A stretch of DNA of 42,929 bases. Source: Bacteroidales bacterium. GTDB taxonomy: Bacteria > Bacteroidota > Bacteroidia > Bacteroidales > UBA932. The notes under the pieces are model-generated. The model made no database searches. It had not been told where the DNA came from and was given only the letters and a program-made list of their open reading frames with translations. The DNA is taken from contig DUNA01000083.1 in NCBI GenBank assembly GCA_012839605.1, positions 1-42,929 on the forward strand, written 5' to 3'. A program made the translations under genes and the position numbers. Shown piece by piece: positions 36,949 through 42,929 of the stretch; the first letter of the stretch is position 1; each line of letters begins with the position of its first letter.

Positions 36949-36952
36949 TCAT

Positions 36953-37927
36953 ATGAAGATAGCAGGAATTGATTTGGGAAAAGAACCTCTTTTTCTGGCT
37001 CCTATGGAAGATGTGACCGATGCCTCTTTCCGTTTTATTTGTAAAGAATACGGTGCAGATATGGTGTATACGGAATTTGTGTCGGCAGACGGATTGATAC
37101 GCGATGCACACAAAAGCCTGGCAAAGTTGAAGCTTTCTGTCGAGGAACGTCCCATAGGAATTCAGATTTACGGCCATATTCCGGAATCTTTGATAGATGC
37201 AGCCAAAATAGCGGAAGAAGCCGGTCCGGATGTTATTGATATCAATTTTGGCTGTCCCAAACATAAAATCGCAAAAAGAGGGGCGGGTAGCGGTTGGTTG
37301 AGAGACCCGGAAGGATTGGTAGAAATCACCCGGAAGATAGTGCAGGCAGTTAAAGTACCCGTAACTGTGAAAACCAGATTGGGTTGGGATGAAGATTCCA
37401 TCATTATAGAAGAGTTGGCTTTGGCTTTGCAAGATGTGGGTATTGCCGCCCTTACCATTCATGGAAGAACGGGTGTTCAAATGTACAAAGGAGAGGCTGA
37501 TTGGCGTCCAATAGCAGCCGTTAAGGCCAATAACCGAATTACCATACCCATTATAGGGAATGGAGACATGGCTACCCCACAGCAGGCGAGGCATGCTTTT
37601 GATACGTACGGAGTGGACGGACTTATGATTGGTAGAGCTACTTTTGGACATCCCTGGTTGTTTCGTGAAATCAGGCATTACTTGGAAACAGGAGAAGAAT
37701 TCCCGCCCATGGGAGTGGTGGAACGGGTGGAACTGGCCAAGCGCCACCTGGCCAAATCTATAGCAGTAAAAGGAGAAAGGGTAGGCGTTCTGGAAATGCG
37801 ACGCCATTTGAGTTGTTATTTTAAAGGTCTGTTCAATTTTAAACCGGTACGTTTAAAGCTGGTTACAGAGAACGACCCGGCCCGGTTGTATGATCTTTTG
37901 GATTATATTGCAGAAGAATGGGGATAA
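36953..37927 (+). CDS. dusB: tRNA-dihydrouridine synthase (DusB-type)
   Basis: This flavoenzyme reduces uridines in tRNA D loops. The 324-residue protein has a TIM-barrel start, PLFLAPMEDVTDASFR, then the catalytic Cys101 in INFGCPKHKIAKRGAGS, then VKTRLGWD, LTIHGRTGVQMYKGEADW and GNGDMATPQQA; DGLMIGRATFGHPWLF binds FMN phosphate. A helical C-terminal domain follows. The position of its target uridine is not shown by sequence alone. lpxK starts ten bases before its stop. Confidence 0.93.
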   Translation: MKIAGIDLGKEPLFLAPMEDVTDASFRFICKEYGADMVYTEFVSADGLIRDAHKSLAKLKLSVEERPIGIQIYGHIPESLIDAAKIAEEAGPDVIDINFGCPKHKIAKRGAGSGWLRDPEGLVEITRKIVQAVKVPVTVKTRLGWDEDSIIIEELALALQDVGIAALTIHGRTGVQMYKGEADWRPIAAVKANNRITIPIIGNGDMATPQQARHAFDTYGVDGLMIGRATFGHPWLFREIRHYLETGEEFPPMGVVERVELAKRHLAKSIAVKGERVGVLEMRRHLSCYFKGLFNFKPVRLKLVTENDPARLYDLLDYIAEEWG

Positions 37928-38934
37928 AAACATTTTTGCGGATAGGGCTTTCACCGTATGCTTGGGTATTGGGTGTACGTCATTTTCTGTACAATACCGG
38001 AATCATTCCTTCCCGGGAATTTTCAGACGTACCTATTGTTTGCGTAGGGAATCTGGCAGTAGGAGGTACGGGGAAAACGCCCATGACCGAATATCTGGTG
38101 GAACTGTTGCTGCAAAAAGGAAAACACCCCATGGTGCTTTCGCGCGGTTACGGCAGAAAAACAAAAGGATTTCATTACGTTCTTAAAGATGAAGCTGGTG
38201 ATCATTTGTTGTGGGGAGACGAACCCCTCCAGATCAAATACCGTTTTCCTAATGTTGTGGTAGCCGTCTGTGAAGACAGGGTAGCGGGGGTGGAGCGCTT
38301 GCTGGCCGACTATCCGGAAGATCCGTGGATCATCTTGGACGATGCCATGCAGCACCGCCGCATAAAGCCGAGTAAAACCATTTTGATGTCAAAATACAAC
38401 AGGCCCTATTGGAAAGACCGCCTGCTGCCGCTGGGTCGCCTGCGCGACCTCCCCTCTGCCGCCCACCGAGCCCACTGCATAGTCCTTACACATTGCCCCT
38501 CGCCCCTCATCCCTCACTCCTCACCCTTCACTCCTTACCCCTCACTCAATACCTCTGCCCCGGTCTTCCATACCTATATGTCCTACGGAGAGCCGGAGTT
38601 ACTCCATAATTCTTCACAACAATTTTGCAAAAAATCCCCTGTTTTGCTTGTGACAGGAATTGCAGATGCAGAACCGTTGCGTCAATACGTACAAACGCAT
38701 TATACCTTGGAGCGCCATCTGAATTACCCCGATCATCATGTTTTTTCCGGGAGAGACCTTGAGAAAATCAAACAATTGTTGCAAGAAAACCCTTCTTGGC
38801 AGTTGGTTACTACGGCTAAAGATGCCGTGCGTCTTATGCACAGTAACATTCCGGGGTGGATTATTCCTATAGAAATACAGTTTTTTTCCGAAGAAGATGC
38901 CACTGCTTTTTCTCAACTGATTTTGGAAAGGTAG
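37918..38934 (+). CDS. lpxK: tetraacyldisaccharide 4'-kinase with a low-complexity insert
   Basis: LpxK phosphorylates the lipid A precursor at the 4' position at the inner membrane. The 338-residue protein has a hydrophobic N-terminus, the Walker A loop GNLAVGGTGKTP with Lys53, SRGYGRKTKGF, GDEPLQIKYRF and DDAMQHRRIKPSKTILM. Around residues 192-211 the sequence turns into PSPLIPHSSPFTPYPSL, encoded by eight degenerate heptamers, where relatives have ordinary coding sequence. The C-terminal part (LLVTGIADAEPL, LVTTAKDAVRL) is normal, so the enzyme is probably functional. Its TAG is inside the first 89-bp repeat unit. Confidence 0.92.
   Translation: MGIKTFLRIGLSPYAWVLGVRHFLYNTGIIPSREFSDVPIVCVGNLAVGGTGKTPMTEYLVELLLQKGKHPMVLSRGYGRKTKGFHYVLKDEAGDHLLWGDEPLQIKYRFPNVVVAVCEDRVAGVERLLADYPEDPWIILDDAMQHRRIKPSKTILMSKYNRPYWKDRLLPLGRLRDLPSAAHRAHCIVLTHCPSPLIPHSSPFTPYPSLNTSAPVFHTYMSYGEPELLHNSSQQFCKKSPVLLVTGIADAEPLRQYVQTHYTLERHLNYPDHHVFSGRDLEKIKQLLQENPSWQLVTTAKDAVRLMHSNIPGWIIPIEIQFFSEEDATAFSQLILER
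38493..38548 (+). repeat. eight tandem degenerate heptamers inside lpxK
   Basis: Units in order: TTGCCCC, TCGCCCC, TCATCCC, TCACTCC, TCACCCT, TCACTCC, TTACCCC, TCACTCA. The 56 bases are pure period 7 and pyrimidine-rich on the + strand, like the rpsB tail repeats. Confidence 0.88.
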
Positions 38935-39146
38935 TGAGTCGCGAAAACCGGAAAACTCAGCTAACACTCACAAAATTAGCCAGTTACGTGCTAGTTGAAT
39001 ATGCTATCACTCACTACCCTTACCCTAAATCGTCGAAATACAGCAAAAATCAAGAAAGGTAGTGAGTAGTCGAAAGCGGTTGACGCCTTCAATTCGCATA
39101 TATTCAAGCTGTTACGCGCTTATTCAAAACACATTTACTCACTACC
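38930..39146. repeat. pair of 89-bp elements with 10-bp terminal inverted repeats
   Basis: Unit 1 (38930-39018) and unit 2 (39058-39146) are each exactly 89 bases. Each begins GGTAGTGAGT and ends ACTCACTACC, perfect inverted ends, and each is followed by CTT. The interiors are diverged but align without large gaps, sharing GTTACGTGCT/GTTACGCGCT at the same offset. A 39-base spacer separates them. They fill the gap between convergent lpxK and the GH2 gene; I see no protein in them. Confidence 0.85.
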
Positions 39147-39168
39147 CTTTATCCTGAGTAGCACGAAG

Positions 39169-42100
39169 CTACTTTCTCCCTGTTGATATATTAAATCCGT
39201 CTATAAGGATTGTGGGTTTTTCTCCTCGGGTATCTTCGTTTTTTACAGTAATGGTGATTTTCTTTTTCTCTCCCGGCATAAGAGAGAAGAAATTGTCGCT
39301 GTACAAAGCCGGCAACATTTGCTCCTTGCTCTTTTTCCCTACTACTTGTACATGCAACATGAGACAAGGTACAGAGGACGTATTGCGCAAGCGAACGGTA
39401 ATTGTCCACTTCTCTTTCCTGCGTTTTACCTTAGTATGTACTTCCGGTTGTGTATGGGGTAGATCTAACAAGGCTTTTAAGTTGCCTTCTTCTTTTCCTC
39501 TCCAATAGAAATTTTCAGAAACCTTTTTGCCATCCTCTGTAAGGGATAATTGTATAAAATGAACGTCAGACAACGTTTCCGGGAACGATACTGAACAGCA
39601 AGATAAGGTTGTATCTTCCGGACAGTCTACCAAGGTGTCTTTTCTCCAATGTACGGCACCCTCTGTGTCTAGTACTCGCACCGATGCCATCAATCGCTCT
39701 TTGTTGCCTGCATGCAAGTTGACAATTTCTACGGTGTTAGACAGGCTGTTCCACTGAATATGAAGTGGTTCCGATGCTTTTTTGCATGCAAAATAAGCCG
39801 CTGTAGGATCAAAGTAATAGTCGTACGTCTGCCAAACCATAGAGGGCCAAGCCGGATGACTCATCCAAAGCAACAACCCTTTGCGGTATGCACTTCTGCT
39901 TTCAAACAGCGCTCGGTACCCGTCGTAATTGATCCATTGCGCATATTTTGTAAAAGTGCGTGCATCGGGAGCCGGTCCAAAAGCACGTTCCAACCTCTCT
40001 ATAAACGTAGCTGCACTTTGTGCACCTTCCAGACAAAAATCGTGCATACCCCACATGTCGTTGATGGGCCATAGGTACTCTGCGGGTATTGTTCGTTGCA
40101 GGCTTTTGTAATTCATCATGTTGGGCATGCCTCGTTCCGTATGCATGGTTTTTTGCCCCGGCAACCCAAAATAATCGGCGGCCGGCAGAGCTCGGTAAGG
40201 GCCTTCTCCGCTTACACCGTCTGCTGAGGAATGAGAAATGTATGTGATATCCGGATGGAGATCTGCTACCGTTTGGCGTAAAGCCGAGTCCAGGAAAGGC
40301 GGCGGGTAGCCTTCGTTCCTTCCGGCGTAGATGGCTATACAGGGATGGTTTCGGATACGTTGTACCAACGACCGGGCGTTGCTCATGAACATGCGGTTGT
40401 TGTTGGGAGCGGGACCGTCCCAAGGGTTGGCCAACCAGAAATCTTGCCAAACCATGATGCCGTGTTTGTTGCAAGCTTCGTAAAATGCGTCGTGCCCCGT
40501 TTGACCAACCCAGTTACGAATCATGGTAAAATTCATATCTGCATGGTATGAAACGGCAACGTCGTATTCCCTTTCTCTGTAATTCAGATTGGCTTCAGGA
40601 AAACCCCAATTGCCTCCGCGTCCGATAAACCGTCTTCCGTTTATATACATAGAAAGTACATTGTCTTCCATAGTGTAATCCATTCGTCTTACTCCCGAAT
40701 GAAAAGACAAGCTGTCGGAAATGCTTCTTTCCATCACAAATTGCATGTTTACCGGGTACAAGTGTGGTTTTCCATAGCCGTTGGGCCACCACAATTTGGG
40801 ATTTTTAAGCTGTATGGTATCGTAAACGATGCGTATTTCTTCCGGAGCCAACGTAACTTCTTTACGAAAGGAGGCCGACCCGTAGGATCCTTCCCACATA
40901 CCCGATACGTATACGTTTTTGTGATTTTTTAACGTTGCCTGCAGATACACATCTGCATGTGTTGTATCCGGTAGCGGCAAATATGTTTCTACAAAAGGGT
41001 CTTCAAGAGAAACGGCACCGGAAGTAGTGATGTACACGTTGTTCCAGATGCCTATGTTGCGCCCACGGATGGTAGGAATCCAATCCCAGCCTATAGAGGC
41101 GTGGAACGTAGGATTGTCGGCACCTAGAATGCCTCCGTTTTGGTCAGGGCTTTGCGCATTCTGTTCTTTAACAGCACCAAAGTGCCTGTTTTTAATAACG
41201 CGGATAGCCAAGATATTTGTGGTTCCAGGTATGGTCTCTTTAGTGATTTTGATTTTTGACGGTTTAAAAGGTCCATCCATAAACCCAATACGTTTGCCGT
41301 TTAAGAAAACAACGGCTTTCCAGTTGATGCCTTCAAAATGCAAAAACAATTCTTGTTTGTTAAAGTCTTCGGGTAAGAAAAAGGTCGTTCGATACCAAAA
41401 ATCCGAATGAAAGAAAGATTCTGAAATATGCAATTGATTGTCGGCATAATTGGGATTGGGAACGGATCCTGTATTCACAAAACTTGTAAGTACGGTCGCC
41501 GGGACAGTAGCCGTATGCCAGTCTTTATTTCCTTGATAGCCTTTCCTTGAAACAACAAATCCCGTTTCTTGTACCAAAGAACTGCGTTGCAACTGCCAAT
41601 CACCTCCGTTCAAGGGCAGCCTGTTTCCTGCAGGGAGGGCTCGTTCTTTGGGAACAGGTACCGGTCCTCCCGTTCCAAAGGCTTGGATTTCACTCAAAAC
41701 ATATCTTTTGTTGTCCAGAGGTTTGTCCATAACCAGTTTTAGATACCGTCCTTGAACGGGATGCTTGAAACGAATGGTTTCAATGGGATTTATCTCTTCT
41801 GATAAAACAGCAGCCGTTGACCACTGCGTTCCGTTGTCTGAAAACTCCAAACTTCCCTCTATGGCTTTGTTCAACCAATGGAGTACCACGCTGTCTATAG
41901 CAGCTCGTGCTCCAAGATCTACCACCAACCATTCGTTGCCCGTACCTTCACTCATCCATGCACTTACAAAATCAGCAGAGGGCAAAATATTAACAGGTTT
42001 GCCATTCAATAGGAATTCCCATTCTGCAAAAGCCCATTCCGTTACACCGGGTGCTTGGCAAACTATTTTGTAAAAAGTATATATACCGGGGTCTTTTACA

Positions 42101-42684
42101 GGACAAGTAAAGGCAAACTCTTTTCTATTTCTGCGTAGTACTTTGCCGGGTAATCGGGAGCCTTGCTCTTTCTTTAAGAGCTTCCATTTCAAACCGTCTT
42201 CAGATCCATAAAAGGAAATGGAATAGGCGTTCACGCCCGAGGGGTCGTGAGACAAAATGCCTTTCAGATGCATTTCTGTGAATGCCGGCACTTTTCCATA
42301 GAAATCCAGTTGAATAAAGACGTCGTTTCCGGGAACGACGTATCTGGAATCTATTTTTCCATCAAAAAGCCATTCACGCTCCCTTTTTTTCAGGTCCCCC
42401 ATCTGTGTAGAGACATTGATGTAGGTGGGTGGGGTATCCGATACGATTCCGTCTGTAACCAATTGTGCCGTCAGATTGTAATCGTAGCTTGACGAATGAC
42501 GGACTGTTCGTCCTTTTGCTACGTTTCTGTGTGTTTTGCTATCTATGATTAAATCAGGTGCGTAATCTTGGGAAGAATCTCCCGGATACAAACCTATGCC
42601 TTTTGTATACGTTGCAGAAGGTTTGCAATGCGTTGCCGTTATCAACAACAGCCCCGCAAGGCCTGTCAGATAAATTTTCTTCAT
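39169..42684 (-). CDS. glycoside hydrolase family 2-type enzyme with discoidin-like domains
   Basis: This 1171-residue envelope or secreted glycosidase has an N-terminal signal (MKKIYLTGLAGLLLITATHC), possibly a relaxed lipobox at Cys20. Two F5/8-type (discoidin) carbohydrate-binding regions follow, then a GH2 sugar-binding domain (FFLPEDFNKQELFLHFEGIN, LNGKRIGF), an Ig-like domain, and the TIM barrel (about 680-960). The acid/base is likely Glu791 in AGRNEGYPP and the nucleophile Glu850 in MHTERGMPN. The layout resembles exo-beta-glucosaminidase/beta-mannosidase-like GH2 enzymes more than LacZ, but the substrate is not certain. The ATG at 42684 is chosen over an upstream frame to 42834 because it gives the signal peptide. 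Confidence 0.9.
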   Translation of the reverse strand: MKKIYLTGLAGLLLITATHCKPSATYTKGIGLYPGDSSQDYAPDLIIDSKTHRNVAKGRTVRHSSSYDYNLTAQLVTDGIVSDTPPTYINVSTQMGDLKKREREWLFDGKIDSRYVVPGNDVFIQLDFYGKVPAFTEMHLKGILSHDPSGVNAYSISFYGSEDGLKWKLLKKEQGSRLPGKVLRRNRKEFAFTCPVKDPGIYTFYKIVCQAPGVTEWAFAEWEFLLNGKPVNILPSADFVSAWMSEGTGNEWLVVDLGARAAIDSVVLHWLNKAIEGSLEFSDNGTQWSTAAVLSEEINPIETIRFKHPVQGRYLKLVMDKPLDNKRYVLSEIQAFGTGGPVPVPKERALPAGNRLPLNGGDWQLQRSSLVQETGFVVSRKGYQGNKDWHTATVPATVLTSFVNTGSVPNPNYADNQLHISESFFHSDFWYRTTFFLPEDFNKQELFLHFEGINWKAVVFLNGKRIGFMDGPFKPSKIKITKETIPGTTNILAIRVIKNRHFGAVKEQNAQSPDQNGGILGADNPTFHASIGWDWIPTIRGRNIGIWNNVYITTSGAVSLEDPFVETYLPLPDTTHADVYLQATLKNHKNVYVSGMWEGSYGSASFRKEVTLAPEEIRIVYDTIQLKNPKLWWPNGYGKPHLYPVNMQFVMERSISDSLSFHSGVRRMDYTMEDNVLSMYINGRRFIGRGGNWGFPEANLNYREREYDVAVSYHADMNFTMIRNWVGQTGHDAFYEACNKHGIMVWQDFWLANPWDGPAPNNNRMFMSNARSLVQRIRNHPCIAIYAGRNEGYPPPFLDSALRQTVADLHPDITYISHSSADGVSGEGPYRALPAADYFGLPGQKTMHTERGMPNMMNYKSLQRTIPAEYLWPINDMWGMHDFCLEGAQSAATFIERLERAFGPAPDARTFTKYAQWINYDGYRALFESRSAYRKGLLLWMSHPAWPSMVWQTYDYYFDPTAAYFACKKASEPLHIQWNSLSNTVEIVNLHAGNKERLMASVRVLDTEGAVHWRKDTLVDCPEDTTLSCCSVSFPETLSDVHFIQLSLTEDGKKVSENFYWRGKEEGNLKALLDLPHTQPEVHTKVKRRKEKWTITVRLRNTSSVPCLMLHVQVVGKKSKEQMLPALYSDNFFSLMPGEKKKITITVKNEDTRGEKPTILIDGFNISTGRK

Positions 42685-42862
42685 GGTTTTGAACGTTGCG
42701 CTTCTGTAAAGATAAAAAAAAATTCTAACTCTTCTCGATAACAACAAACCCAAAGGCACCTGTGGAAGGCTGTATGTTTGTAATCTAAACAAACATAAGC
42801 CCCAAAGTTTTTGTAAATTGGATTTTTTTAACAAACAATTTATTCACTAAAACCTGGGACTT
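42685..42862. other. gap before the IS110-type transposase, with a strong hairpin
   Basis: This stretch has no gene. It holds a hairpin at 42768-42801: GGCT-g-TATGTTTGT pairs with ACAAACATA-AGCC around a 7-base loop AATCTAA. In IS110-group elements the non-coding end beside the recombinase gene encodes a structured guide (bridge) RNA, and this position would suit it. TAAAGATA (42707-42714) is a weak -7 box on the - strand for the GH2 gene. Confidence 0.5.
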
Positions 42863-42929
42863 ATGCAGACCAAAAGTAAAAGTACAACAATCAGTTTTAA
42901 AGGACAAAACATTTATGTAGGAATTGATG
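42863..42929 (+). mobile_element. start of an IS110-family transposase, cut by the window end
   Basis: The ATG at 42863 opens a frame to the last base that reads MQTKSKSTTISFKG and then QNIYVGID. The IYVGID stretch, with the first catalytic Asp of the DEDD (RuvC-like) domain, is typical of IS110/IS1111 transposases near residue 20. Only 22 residues are present, so the family call rests on this motif alone. An IS copy at a contig edge is a usual place for assembly to stop. Confidence 0.7.

Noticed and set aside
36923-37807. 294-codon open frame antisense to dusB
   Set aside because: The + strand dusB frame has all family motifs. The antisense frame is Cys/His/Phe-rich shadow sequence with no recognisable domain.
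38930-39146. CRISPR or attC-type array
   Set aside because: Only two units, with inverted ends and no unique spacer pattern, and no integrase or Cas gene nearby.

Overview
The window looks like one contig of a Bacteroidales-type Bacteroidota genome. The evidence is two SusC/SusD pairs, relaxed Bacteroidota-style lipoprotein signals, TAnnTTTG promoter boxes without clear Shine-Dalgarno sites, and the rplM-rpsI-rpsB-tsf arrangement. No rRNA, CRISPR array or prophage is visible. Both ends look like assembly limits: the first 234 bases are a near-perfect fold-back, and the last 67 bases are the start of an IS110-type transposase.

Layout. (1) 103-7227, + strand: a tight cluster of two 5'-nucleotidase-like genes, yraN, manC, arcA, dppA and pheS, with several ATGA stop/start overlaps. 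(2) 7277-7525: tRNA-Gly(GCC) and tRNA-Leu(UAA), each followed by a terminator. (3) 7559-13587, + strand: a small lipoprotein, a large secreted M6 metalloprotease, fhs and a P1/DmpA-type peptidase, closed by a terminator. (4) 13829-17726, + strand: a shortened S10 ribosomal operon (L3, L4, L23, L2, S19, L22, S3) with its own promoter and terminator; rpsJ and everything after rpsC are absent here. (5) 17812-22264, + strand: glycosyltransferase, M3 peptidase and beta-lactamase-fold hydrolase. (6) 22308-32875: two divergent SusC/SusD nutrient-uptake pairs sharing a 190-bp control region; the right-hand susC carries a frameshift. (7) 32940-36918, - strand: pfkA, rplM, rpsI, rpsB, tsf. (8) 36953-38934, + strand: dusB and lpxK. 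(9) 38930-39146: two 89-bp inverted-repeat-bounded elements. (10) 39169-42684, - strand: a large GH2-type glycosidase. (11) 42863 to the end: IS110-type transposase start.

Function. Most genes are housekeeping: translation (pheS, two tRNAs, ten ribosomal proteins, EF-Ts, dusB), one-carbon metabolism, glycolysis, lipid A and nucleotide-sugar synthesis. These are interleaved with surface and periplasmic functions for peptide, nucleotide and glycan scavenging.

The most interesting signals are: a degenerate pyrimidine heptamer repeat (TCACTCC/TCACTCT-like) present on the same DNA strand in both lpxK and rpsB, where it encodes unrelated low-complexity protein; the paired 89-bp elements; the split S10 operon; a near-identical 15-nt CTAA-rich box just upstream of both divergent susC start codons; and very short or absent 5' leaders predicted at pfkA, dusB and the glycosyltransferase.
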